Source: JAHKLT01 sp046197865 (lineage in GTDB: Archaea; Methanobacteriota; Methanobacteria; Methanobacteriales; Methanobacteriaceae). From it: a stretch of 64,000 nt of DNA. The position numbers and the translations under genes were made by a program. The DNA lies in the NCBI RefSeq assembly GCF_046197865.1, contig NZ_CP166990.1, positions 1,178,001-1,242,000 of the forward strand, in the 5' to 3' direction. The notes beneath the pieces were generated by a model, which saw nothing but the letters and a program-made list of their open reading frames with translations, did not search any database and was not told the origin of the DNA. This document shows, one piece after another, positions 8,946-19,823 of this stretch (position 1 is the first letter of the stretch; each line of letters starts with the position of its first letter).

Positions 8946-9211
8946 TTTATTCTTATTAGCTATTTATCCTCAAAACAATCAAATAAAAAAAACGATAATA
9001 AAAAATATATTTTAAAAAGTAAAATTAAATTAAATATAAAAAGGAAGTGAATAAACATTAATAGTTTATTAAAATTATAATTTCGACAATATATTTAAAT
9101 TTAATTAACAACTAAGTTAATTCATTTTCATATTTTACAATACAGTCATTAAAAATAACCAAATAAAAATATGAAATTAAGGACATATATAAATTTTGGA
9201 ATTTTTGACTA

Positions 9212-9238
9212 TAATATTCCAAGTTAAAAGGAATATTA
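9212..9238. repeat. Perfect 9-base inverted repeat
   Basis: TAATATTCC and its reverse complement GGAATATTA flank a 9-base spacer. It lies about 50 bases downstream of the tRNA-Leu gene on the tRNA strand and 325 bases upstream of galU. It may be a hairpin of a tRNA trailer, an operator, or chance in AT-rich DNA. Confidence 0.4.
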
Positions 9239-9255
9239 ATAAAATTAAATTATTC

Positions 9256-9284
9256 AAATAAAAAATAAAAGAAGTTTTAAAAAG
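9256..9284 (-). terminator. T-rich terminator after tRNA-Leu
   Basis: Directly after the discriminator base the minus strand reads CTTTTTAAAACTTCTTTTAT, with several short T runs. Archaeal RNA polymerase stops at such oligo-T tracts without needing a hairpin. Confidence 0.5.
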
Positions 9285-9368
9285 TGCGGGAGACGGGACT
9301 TGAACCCGCGAAGGGACTAACCCAATAGGCCCTCAACCTATCGCCTTTGACCACTCGACCACCCCCGC
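9285..9368 (-). tRNA. tRNA-Leu (anticodon GAG)
   Basis: Read on the minus strand this is an 84-base type II tRNA. The acceptor stem GCGGGGG pairs with CTCCCGC through one G-U pair, and the discriminator base is A. The anticodon stem ATAGG/CCTAT encloses the loop TTGAGGG, giving anticodon GAG, which reads CUC and CUU leucine codons. The long variable arm and the T-arm run GGTTCAAGTCC are present. CCA is not encoded. No intron is seen. Confidence 0.95.
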
Positions 9369-9446
9369 ATTAAAATTATCTAAAAATAACATTAATAAAA
9401 GCAAGTATTAAAAAATATATTTTACAATGTATTTAAAGTTTACTAT

Positions 9447-9860
9447 TTATATAATCTGAATTTTAACTATCATTTCATGACCATCTTTCAAATCATTAAT
9501 TAATTTTTCATCTAAATCAATAGCTGCTTTATTTGAATTTATCATTAAAGTCCTTGAACATGTAAATGAACTTTTACGACACACAATGTCAGTTGGATGA
9601 TTACAAGACAAATCTTCATGACCATGACCTATAATTTCATCATATCCATTTAATGTTTTAAGTATAACTTTAATTTTTGTATTAGAATTAGCTATTTTAT
9701 TTTTAAACTCATCTGAAAAATCATTTAAAGATTTATCCATAGCTACGCCAATAATACAATCTCCTTTTAAAGTTAAATCTTTATCTTTTGTAATTTCAAA
9801 AGTAGATTTATGTTTAGATAAAACATTTTCATGTCCTTTAGTTTTAATTTCAAAAATCAT
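9447..9860 (-). CDS. DUF371 family protein
   Basis: A 137-residue soluble protein of the archaeal DUF371 family, recognised from the opening pattern of beta strands (FEIKTKGHENVLSKHKSTFE), the segment DCIIGVAMDKSL and the later GHGHEDLSCNHPTDIVCRKS. The family is widespread in archaea with no established biochemical role; the His/Cys-rich GHGHEDLSCNHP stretch could bind metal, which is inference. It is divergent from the GIY-YIG gene on its right and follows the tRNA-Leu gene in the same direction. No operon partner helps. Confidence 0.75.
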   Translation of the reverse strand: MIFEIKTKGHENVLSKHKSTFEITKDKDLTLKGDCIIGVAMDKSLNDFSDEFKNKIANSNTKIKVILKTLNGYDEIIGHGHEDLSCNHPTDIVCRKSSFTCSRTLMINSNKAAIDLDEKLINDLKDGHEMIVKIQII

Positions 9861-9917
9861 TAAAAATATTTTATAAAATATTCTATTTAAATATAATTTA
9901 AAAGAAATAATATTTTA

Positions 9918-10358
9918 ATGAAAGGAACTTATTGTCTCATAATAGAATTAAAGAAAGATTCTAAAATCAAAGTTGGAAGTTTAGGTTTTATAAATTTTAA
10001 AAAAGGTTTCTATATTTATGTAGGTTCAGCTATGTCATCACTTGAATCAAGAGTGAAAAGGCATTTATCATCAAGTAAAAAGAAACATTGGCATATTGAT
10101 TACCTACTTTTAAACTCAAACTCTCAAATAATTGATGTTATATTCAATATTTCTGATAGTAAAATTGAATGTGATTTAGCTAAATACATATTAAATGATG
10201 GTTTAGTAGTTGAAAATTTTGGTTCAAGTGATTGTAAATGTATATCACATTTAATTTATTTTGAAAATAAAAATAATTCATTACAAATAGCTAAAGAAAG
10301 TTTTAATAAATTAGATAAAACTTTTCATAATTTAAATTACTTTAAAGAAAACTTTTAA
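9918..10358 (+). CDS. Uri-type GIY-YIG nuclease-like protein (DUF123)
   Basis: A 146-residue protein of the Uri superfamily within the GIY-YIG fold. The two half-motifs appear as KGFYIYVGSAM near residues 30-40 (GIY-YIG equivalent), followed by the arginines of SLESRVKRHL and KHWHIDYLL, and a late cysteine pair SDCKCISH. Such proteins are presumed structure-specific endonucleases but most are untested. The gene converges with the large helicase gene and the two overlap by 4 bases at their 3' ends; whether they act together is unknown. Confidence 0.82.
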   Translation: MKGTYCLIIELKKDSKIKVGSLGFINFKKGFYIYVGSAMSSLESRVKRHLSSSKKKHWHIDYLLLNSNSQIIDVIFNISDSKIECDLAKYILNDGLVVENFGSSDCKCISHLIYFENKNNSLQIAKESFNKLDKTFHNLNYFKENF

Positions 10359-12955
10359 GATTTTTCAATAGTTTTAATTAATGAATTTGCTTGTTTTACA
10401 ATATTTTTCTTTTTAAATGCATTAGCTATTCTTTTAACAGCATCTAAATTTCTTAAATAATTATCAAGCCATGTGAAAATATCCCCAGGATATATCTGAA
10501 TTTGGTAATTTTTAAATAATTTATCTGAAATATCAATAGGATCTAGTCCTCTTAGCCTATCTTCAATAATAAGTTCTGAAATACCTCTTTGAAGACAATC
10601 ACAAAATGGTTTTTCTTTACATGAACATTTTAAAAAGTCAATTTGAAGTTTTAATAAGGCATCTTGGAATTTTGAATCTAATTTGGAAATATTTTCACCA
10701 GATGATATAATATCCAATGTTGATTCTGAAAATAAACGAGAAGAAATATTCATTTTTAATGAACTAGCTAATTTTGAATGAATAAGTGGAGATAAATATG
10801 CATTTTCAATTAAATCTAATTCCATTGCAATATATTTAACTTTTAAATAATCCATATTAATTTTTTCATTACTATTCATTTTATTTAAAATATTGTATTC
10901 AATCTTATTAGAACCTAAATTAAATAACTCTTTTAAGTAGTTTTTATTATTTAATGAATTTTTAATAAAATCTGCATCAGAAACACTTAAAAATGACATA
11001 GCTACTGCTCTACCATATACAGTTACTTTAAATTTATCTTTATCTACTTTTATCATAGATTTAGATGAAAGTTCACCTATAATTTCTTCAAAGTCTGCTG
11101 GAATTTTAGTTTTTTTGTATAATTGTTTTAGTTCATAAATATCTCGAACAGTAAATGATGAAATATCTGCTAAAATTTCTTCTAAAGCATCTTCATATGT
11201 ATAATCAATATGAACCTTCTCAACATCACTTTCTAAAAGATTTAGTGCTACTACTTCTTCATTTTCACCATCAAAACTATTAGCTATTTCTGGAAGCAAG
11301 TATAATTTACCTAAATCATGATAGCTAGGTCTACCTGCCCTTCCTGTCATTTGTGAAAATTCATTTGGGGAAATCCATGAATTACCCATTAACATAGAAT
11401 CAAATATTACTTGAGAAGCAGGAAAATCAACACCTGCTGCAAGAGCTGCTGTTGTAATTACAGCTGCAATTTTACCTTTATCAAAATCTTTTTCTATTTT
11501 TTCTTTTTTAAAATAAGATAAACCTGCATGATAAGCCTTAGCATTAATTCCTTTATTTGATAAAAAATTAGAAAGTTGATGAGTTTTACGTCTTGAATTG
11601 GTAAATATAATACTTTGACCTCTAAAACCCTTCGAAGAAGTAGTATTATATTCATTTACAATAAGTTTTCGAATAATTAGGCGTTTTTCAGATTCATTTC
11701 TATTATAAATTAAATGTCGCTCAATTGGAACAGGTCTTTTAGAATATTCAACTAATTTAGCATCTAAAATATCAGCTAAAAATTTTGGATTTTTAACTGT
11801 AGCGGATAATGCAATTGTTTGAGAAGAAGGATATAATTTTTTAATTCTATTAATTAAACCATTCAATCTAATACCTCGATCAATATCATCTAATGTGTGA
11901 ATTTCATCTATTAAAATAACACCTAGTTTTTCTAAATCTTTATAATTTCCACTACGAATTAAATAATCTATTCCTTCATATGTACCTACTATAATATCTG
12001 CATCTTTAACATTAGAACTTTTAAAATTAAGTTCTCCTTTAGCTTTTATTCTATTCATTCCTACTTTAATAGCTATTTTTAAACCTAATTTTTCATATTT
12101 TCTTTTAAAGTCCCTATATTTTTGATTTGCAAGTGCTACAAGAGGAGTTAAAAAGATGAATTTTTCTCCTTTTAGTGCTTTTGGTATTCCTGCAAATTCC
12201 CCAATTAATGTTTTCCCACTTCCTGTTGCAGAAACCGCTAAAATATTTTCATCTTTTAATAATCCTTCTTTAATAGCTAAAATTTGAATTGGAAGAAGTT
12301 TTTCATTTCCATTTTTAATTAAAATATCTTTAAATTCATTAGGTATTTTTAATCTACTCATTTCAACTTCAGGTACTTTAAGATTTAAATCTGAATCGAT
12401 TTTATCAAATAATGTTAAATTTGGATTTTTTAAAGGATCGAATTTGTGATCAATTACCTTAATAACTTCTTCTAAATCATGTGTTTTATCTAATAAATCT
12501 TTAAAGTTTTTAAAAACTTTTTTATTATATCCTTGAGATTCAAGTTCTCTTTTAATAGTATTTATTGCACAATCATAACATATAGTTTGGTTGTTATATT
12601 CAAAACTACTTTTTGAATTGATTATGGTAATAATTCCATCATTCACACAAAAATTACAAATATTTGTAAACCTAAAGCTTACATCATTGGTTTTTAAGAA
12701 ATTTTCTAAATCTTCATCTCTTTCTGTTAAAAAAACAGCTTGATTTTTAAAAAATCTTAAAACTTGTGAAGGAGAATAGAATTTTTCCTCATCTTCATAG
12801 CTAGCTATGAATTTATTAATAGATAATTGATTTTGATCTCTTTTAAACTTCAAAGACCCTACAAATTTAGGTGTTCTTTTACAATTCAATGCTCCTTTAG
12901 CAGAACCAATTGGAAAAACCTCATAAACTCTTTTTTTAGGTTTAATAATAATCAT
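10355..12955 (-). CDS. Large archaeal DEAD/DEAH-box helicase with DUF5814-type N-terminus
   Basis: An 866-residue superfamily 2 helicase related to Hel308/Ski2-like enzymes. The N-terminal 200 residues hold a DUF5814-like region with cysteine pairs (NICNFC and TICYDC) that probably bind zinc. The motor domain then shows motif I AVSATGSGKTLIGE near 240, motif II LIDEIHTLDD, motif III ALSATVK and motif VI QMTGRAGRPSYH. A C-terminal cysteine cluster (CSCKEKPFCDC) may bind a second metal. This architecture is archaeal; DNA repair or RNA processing are both plausible and neither is proven. A TATA-like box lies directly before the start, so the mRNA may be nearly leaderless. Confidence 0.85.
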   Translation of the reverse strand: MIIIKPKKRVYEVFPIGSAKGALNCKRTPKFVGSLKFKRDQNQLSINKFIASYEDEEKFYSPSQVLRFFKNQAVFLTERDEDLENFLKTNDVSFRFTNICNFCVNDGIITIINSKSSFEYNNQTICYDCAINTIKRELESQGYNKKVFKNFKDLLDKTHDLEEVIKVIDHKFDPLKNPNLTLFDKIDSDLNLKVPEVEMSRLKIPNEFKDILIKNGNEKLLPIQILAIKEGLLKDENILAVSATGSGKTLIGEFAGIPKALKGEKFIFLTPLVALANQKYRDFKRKYEKLGLKIAIKVGMNRIKAKGELNFKSSNVKDADIIVGTYEGIDYLIRSGNYKDLEKLGVILIDEIHTLDDIDRGIRLNGLINRIKKLYPSSQTIALSATVKNPKFLADILDAKLVEYSKRPVPIERHLIYNRNESEKRLIIRKLIVNEYNTTSSKGFRGQSIIFTNSRRKTHQLSNFLSNKGINAKAYHAGLSYFKKEKIEKDFDKGKIAAVITTAALAAGVDFPASQVIFDSMLMGNSWISPNEFSQMTGRAGRPSYHDLGKLYLLPEIANSFDGENEEVVALNLLESDVEKVHIDYTYEDALEEILADISSFTVRDIYELKQLYKKTKIPADFEEIIGELSSKSMIKVDKDKFKVTVYGRAVAMSFLSVSDADFIKNSLNNKNYLKELFNLGSNKIEYNILNKMNSNEKINMDYLKVKYIAMELDLIENAYLSPLIHSKLASSLKMNISSRLFSESTLDIISSGENISKLDSKFQDALLKLQIDFLKCSCKEKPFCDCLQRGISELIIEDRLRGLDPIDISDKLFKNYQIQIYPGDIFTWLDNYLRNLDAVKRIANAFKKKNIVKQANSLIKTIEKS

Positions 12956-13316
12956 TATAATTAACTTTTATTTTTAAAATTTATAAAACTAACTTTTTTT
13001 AGTAATTAATGATAATTGCACTTCAATTTTTGAAAATTAGAAAATTATTCTTTAAAATAAAAATCTACATCTTAAAAACTGTTATTTGATATTATTTTTT
13101 TAAAGTTTTTACAGATGTTACACTTGAAATGCATGTCTAATATATTAAAATTTCAAATGAAAGCTTAAAAATTATTATTTGACAAAATTTTGATAAAAAT
13201 AGTATATCATTTAAAAATTAAAATTGAGGGATAATAATAGTTAAAATAATAAAATAATAATTAATTGAAGTTAAAATAAAAAAATAAAGATTATAATTAT
13301 ATATTGTAGAAAAAAT
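12956..13316. other. Intergenic region with no recognisable gene
   Basis: About 360 extremely AT-rich bases between the helicase start and the end of the DUF368 gene. The left edge holds the helicase promoter; the right edge should hold the 3' end of the leftward DUF368 transcript. No open frame, tRNA-like fold or clear repeat was found. Confidence 0.6.
12981..12990 (-). promoter_or_regulatory. TATA box of the large helicase gene
   Basis: The minus strand reads AGTTTTATAA, about 27-35 bases upstream of the helicase ATG. Transcription would begin at or within a few bases of the start codon, suggesting a leaderless or very short-leader mRNA. Confidence 0.45.
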
Positions 13317-14174
13317 TTAAAGTTTTTTCTCTAAAATAATTATAATTAAAAGACCAATAACAGCACAAATTACACATGGAACAATATTTAATATTGTTAG
13401 AGGCATTGAACTAGAAACTTCGACTAATGGAATTTTTAAAGAACCTATCATAACACCAATAAGTAATGCCATAGTAATTTCTTCATAATGTTCGATTAAA
13501 TAATTTAAAAGTTTTGAAAAACCTAAAATACCTATTAATGCACCAACACAAAAAGTAATAACTTCGGGCAATCTCATTTCATGAAGTGCAGTGAGCATAT
13601 AATGGTATTGACCAAGAATTAAAAGTAAAAATGATCCAGAAATACCTGGTAAAATCATTGCACATATTGCAATCATTCCTGAGATAAATATCACAGGTAA
13701 TGTATGAGTTGCAGCTATTGGGTTTATACTTACAAAAACCAAACCTAATATAAAACCTGCAATTGCAAATAAAATATTTTTTAAACTAATTTCACTTAAT
13801 TTAGTAAATAAAATATAAGAAGATGCTAAAATAAGACCTATAAAAAAGGAATATGTAAGTGCAGTATGAACTTCCATAGCATAAGTTACAAGTTTAGCTA
13901 AAGTTAACATTGCAATACCTATTCCTAAAAGAAGAGGAATAAATAGTCCAAAATCTATTTCATCTAAAAATTCATCTTTAAAACCTGAAAAATTACCTTT
14001 AAATAAAGGTTTTAAAAACTTAAAGTTAATTTTACTGATTGAATGTACAAGTCGTTCATAAATACCAGTTATAAGAGCTATTGTTCCACCAGAAACACCT
14101 GGAACAATATCTGCTGCACCCATTAAGAGCCCACGAATAAAAATTAATAACGATTCCATATAATTAAATTTCAA
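13317..14174 (-). CDS. DUF368 membrane protein, putative polyprenyl-phosphate translocase
   Basis: A 285-residue integral membrane protein with about eight hydrophobic segments. The DUF368 signature GAADIVPGVSGGTIALITG lies near residues 19-37 and a second copy-like motif CAMILPGISGSFLLLILGQY near 171-190. Bacterial DUF368 proteins (PopT) were recently shown to recycle undecaprenyl phosphate across the membrane; an archaeal equivalent would handle dolichyl-type carriers, which is inference. The chosen start is a TTG with AGGAG five bases before it; the in-frame ATG five codons later is too far from that site. It stands alone between the helicase and uvrA. Confidence 0.83.
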   Translation of the reverse strand: MKFNYMESLLIFIRGLLMGAADIVPGVSGGTIALITGIYERLVHSISKINFKFLKPLFKGNFSGFKDEFLDEIDFGLFIPLLLGIGIAMLTLAKLVTYAMEVHTALTYSFFIGLILASSYILFTKLSEISLKNILFAIAGFILGLVFVSINPIAATHTLPVIFISGMIAICAMILPGISGSFLLLILGQYHYMLTALHEMRLPEVITFCVGALIGILGFSKLLNYLIEHYEEITMALLIGVMIGSLKIPLVEVSSSMPLTILNIVPCVICAVIGLLIIIILEKKL

Positions 14175-14288
14175 TTTATCTCCTCTTTTTAAAAAATCTA
14201 TTGTATAAAAAGATTATATAAATTAACTTTTCTTAAAATCCTTATTAATACTTATCTATTTGAAAAAAATAAAAAATAGAAAAAAGAT

Positions 14289-17177
<2,889 letters not shown>

Positions 17178-17227
17178 TTTTAACTCCTAATAAATTATCT
17201 TATATAAAAAAATCATAATAACTTATA

Positions 17228-17239
17228 AAATTTATATAC
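17228..17239 (-). promoter_or_regulatory. TATA box of uvrA
   Basis: The minus strand reads TATATAAATTTT, 50-60 bases before the uvrA ATG, giving an expected leader of about 30 bases. Confidence 0.5.
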
Positions 17240-17540
17240 ATACTATTATTTTACATTATAGATAGAGCATCTAAAAAATAATATTCTTTTTCATTCGTAT
17301 CACTTAAAACTATATTTTTTATAGTTAATAAATATTTTGTTTTATTACATAATTATAAAGTTTTAGTAAAAAAATATTAATTAACTAAAAATTTTAAAAA
17401 AGATTGTAGTTTACTATAAAATAATTGTTATTTAATATTTATTTAAATAATTAAGCCAATATAAGTCATTAGTAAATTTACAAAAGAAATTAAACAATGC
17501 GAACCAATTTAATAGTTCAAAATGGCATAAAATCCTAAAA

Positions 17541-17549
17541 AATATATAC
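17541..17549 (+). promoter_or_regulatory. TATA-like box upstream of the GH3 gene
   Basis: AATATATAC lies about 95 bases upstream of the GH3 ATG. Initiation about 25 bases downstream would put the inverted repeat at 17608-17626 inside the mRNA leader. Confidence 0.4.
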
Positions 17550-17607
17550 TATTAAAACAATAAATATATCTACTAAAAACTTAATTTTCAAAACAGGTTT
17601 TTGAATA

Positions 17608-17626
17608 TATACCAATTTCTGGTATA
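17608..17626 (+). promoter_or_regulatory. Inverted repeat before the GH3 ribosome site
   Basis: TATACCA and TGGTATA flank the 5-base spacer ATTTC. The repeat ends 7 bases before the AGGGAG ribosome site. It may be an operator for a dimeric regulator or a leader hairpin that affects translation; sequence alone does not decide. Confidence 0.4.
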
Positions 17627-17641
17627 GCTAAGGGAGCAAAA

Positions 17642-19327
17642 ATGAATAATTCAAAATTAACACCTGCTGGAGAAAAAAATATTGGAAGAATTAAAGATGG
17701 CAAAGTCATTTATGATAATCTCATAGAAATGACTAAAAATCCAATGAAATACAATGAAGAATTATTGATGAAGATATTGGATGATAATAAAGATACTGAA
17801 TATGGAAAAAAATACGATTTTGATAATATTAAAAGTATTGAAGATTATCAAAAAAAAGTTCCAATAACTGAATACGATGATTATAGAGAGTATGTTGAAA
17901 GAATGAGTGAAGATAATGAAAAAAATCTTATCACAGTATATGAAATTGATCATTATGCAAAATCATCTGCAACACTTGGAGAACCAAAGAAAATTCCTTT
18001 TTCACTTCCAGCACAAAAAGTTTTAACTGATTATATTAATAATCAGGCGTACTATATATTATGGAAAGAATTAGGCGATAATTGGGTAAATAAAAAAACA
18101 TTTAATTTACTTGAAATGGCCTTAGAGAAACTAAAACATGGAGAAACATTTGGAGCATTAAGTGTTAAATTTATGTTCCAATATAAAGATTATATAGAAC
18201 TATTTTTTATTTCACCCTATGAATCTTTTTTTAGTAGCCAAAAAACAAACAAACGTTATTTGCATGCTCGTTATGCATTAATGAATAAAGATATGTCAAT
18301 CGTTCAAGCAACATTTTTTAATTTATACCTTGATGTTTTAAGATATATTGAAAATAATTGGGAGCTATTAGTTAAGGATATTGGAACTGGAACAATTGAT
18401 GAATCTATACGATTAACAGATGAAGAAAAAGAAAGTTTAAAAGATAAAATAAAACCAATGCCTGAGCGAGCAGAAGAACTTAAAAAAATATTTGAAGAAG
18501 GATTTGAAAGCCCAATTATTCCTAGATTATGGCCAGAACTTGAAGTTATTGTTGGTATAGGAACTGGTGGATTTTCAATGTATACACAAAAAATCAAAGA
18601 AAAATATTCTGGAGAGAACTTAAACTTTTGTTTTGTTGGTTTAATTGCATCAGAAGGAACTTTTTCATTTCCTTTAGAAATTAATTCAGAAAAAGCTTCA
18701 TTATTACCAAATAGTGTTTTTTATGAATTTATACCCATAGATACTGAAGATTTAAATAAATGCATCACATTAGACAAATTAGAAGAAGGAAAAAAATATG
18801 AAATAGTTATTACTAATTTATCTGGTTTTTATAGATATAGAATGAGGGATATAGTTAAAGTAAATGGAAAACATAATGAAATGCCCCTTATTGAATTTGT
18901 ATGTAGATCTAATCAATATGCCGATATTTGTGGAGAAAAAACATCAGAATATGTTATGAGAAAATCGCTTCGAGAAACTGAATTACAATTAGGCTTTGAT
19001 TTATATGAATATTTTATGATTCCTGATGATGAAAAATTCCCATATAGATATATTTTCTTTATTGAAGCATCTAATATACCAAAAGACCTAACATTAGATG
19101 ATGTGCGTTATTCAATTGAAGAAAATCTTTCAAAAAATAATCCCTACTTTAAAGAGAAAATGAAAGAAAATTTTGATAAAATAAAAATAAAATCATTGAA
19201 ACCAGAAGATTTTATGTCATATAGAGACTTTATTATAAGTAATGGAATCTCATCAACTCAACTTAAACCTCCTAGAATCATAATTAATGAAAGCCATAGG
19301 GAGTTTTTTAAGTCTATGTTAAATTAA
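17642..19327 (+). CDS. GH3-family acyl-adenylate/amido synthetase-like protein
   Basis: A 561-residue protein of the GH3 family, best known from plant enzymes that join amino acids to jasmonate or auxin by acyl-adenylation; microbial members are uncharacterised. Family features visible are VPITEYDDYREYVERM near 85-100, SSATLGEPKKIPFS (ATP-loop equivalent) near 109-122, the middle GIGTGGFSMYTQKIKEKY and SEGTFSFP, and the C-terminal FYRYRMRDIVKVNGK (YRxxxxDVV-like) with a late lid lysine in STQLKPPRII. Start chosen at the ATG behind AGGGAG. It lies 144 bases before the STAS gene of the partner-switching cluster and in the same direction, so shared function is possible but unproven. Confidence 0.85.
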   Translation: MNNSKLTPAGEKNIGRIKDGKVIYDNLIEMTKNPMKYNEELLMKILDDNKDTEYGKKYDFDNIKSIEDYQKKVPITEYDDYREYVERMSEDNEKNLITVYEIDHYAKSSATLGEPKKIPFSLPAQKVLTDYINNQAYYILWKELGDNWVNKKTFNLLEMALEKLKHGETFGALSVKFMFQYKDYIELFFISPYESFFSSQKTNKRYLHARYALMNKDMSIVQATFFNLYLDVLRYIENNWELLVKDIGTGTIDESIRLTDEEKESLKDKIKPMPERAEELKKIFEEGFESPIIPRLWPELEVIVGIGTGGFSMYTQKIKEKYSGENLNFCFVGLIASEGTFSFPLEINSEKASLLPNSVFYEFIPIDTEDLNKCITLDKLEEGKKYEIVITNLSGFYRYRMRDIVKVNGKHNEMPLIEFVCRSNQYADICGEKTSEYVMRKSLRETELQLGFDLYEYFMIPDDEKFPYRYIFFIEASNIPKDLTLDDVRYSIEENLSKNNPYFKEKMKENFDKIKIKSLKPEDFMSYRDFIISNGISSTQLKPPRIIINESHREFFKSMLN

Positions 19328-19438
19328 TCATATTAAAACTTTGTATAAAAATTATATAAAAAAATTTAAATAAAATATTAAACAAAAATATAATAAATAA
19401 TATTTCATTGCACTAATATTTTTCATTCAAATTTAAGT

Positions 19439-19450
19439 TTTATTTATATT
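19439..19450 (+). promoter_or_regulatory. TATA-like box before the STAS gene
   Basis: TTTTATTTATAT ends about 20 bases before the GTG start of the STAS gene. If used, the mRNA of the partner-switching cluster would have almost no leader. Confidence 0.35.
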
Positions 19451-19471
19451 AATTAATTATGACGTGGAAAA

Positions 19472-19768
19472 GTGGAAATAATTAAAGAAAAAAATAATAA
19501 AAAATTAAATATTAAAGTTATTGGTAGATTAGATACAAATACAGCTCATGATTTAGAAAAAGAATTATCAGATAATCTCCCAGATATTACTGATTTAGTT
19601 CTAGATTTTGAAGAGCTTGTATATATATCTAGTTCAGGATTACGTGTTATTTTATCAACACAAAAAACAATGGATGAACAAGGGCAAATGACAATTAAAA
19701 ACGTTAATGGCTTAATTATGGAAGTATTTGAAGCCACAGGTTTTGTAGATATTTTAGAAATAGAATAA
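19472..19768 (+). CDS. STAS-domain protein, anti-sigma-factor-antagonist type
   Basis: A 98-residue single STAS domain resembling SpoIIAA/RsbV. The phosphorylation segment YISSSGLRVIL lies at residues 51-61; by comparison with SpoIIAA the serine next to the glycine, S55, is the likely phosphate acceptor. The strand LDTNTAHDLEKEL and the C-terminal EATGFVDILEI are also standard. In bacteria such proteins bind an RsbW-type kinase when dephosphorylated. Two RsbW-like domains and four SpoIIE-type phosphatases follow directly. The start is GTG; no ATG is available in frame. Archaea lack sigma factors, so its partner must be something else. Confidence 0.88.
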   Translation: MEIIKEKNNKKLNIKVIGRLDTNTAHDLEKELSDNLPDITDLVLDFEELVYISSSGLRVILSTQKTMDEQGQMTIKNVNGLIMEVFEATGFVDILEIE

Positions 19769-19823
19769 TGGTTCTCACTAAAACATTTTAATCATATAAT
19801 AGCCCATTATAAATGGTGAAAAA

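Larger units (their letters stand above)
8887..9284. other. Intergenic region between galU and tRNA-Leu
   Basis: About 400 bases without a gene. It holds the galU promoter near its left end, a perfect 9-base inverted repeat at 9212-9238, and the T-rich region expected to terminate the leftward tRNA at its right end. No open frame of interest was seen. A small RNA could be encoded here but nothing specific supports one. Confidence 0.6.
17178..17641. other. Divergent intergenic region between uvrA and the GH3 gene
   Basis: A 464-base AT-rich gap. It holds the leftward uvrA promoter near 17230, a rightward TATA-like box near 17541, and an inverted repeat at 17608-17626 just before the GH3 ribosome site. 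The middle 200 bases show nothing I can interpret. Confidence 0.55.

Noticed and set aside
9285..9368. Integrated element attached at tRNA-Leu
   Set aside because: No integrase, no duplicated tRNA 3' end and no phage-like genes were seen on either side.
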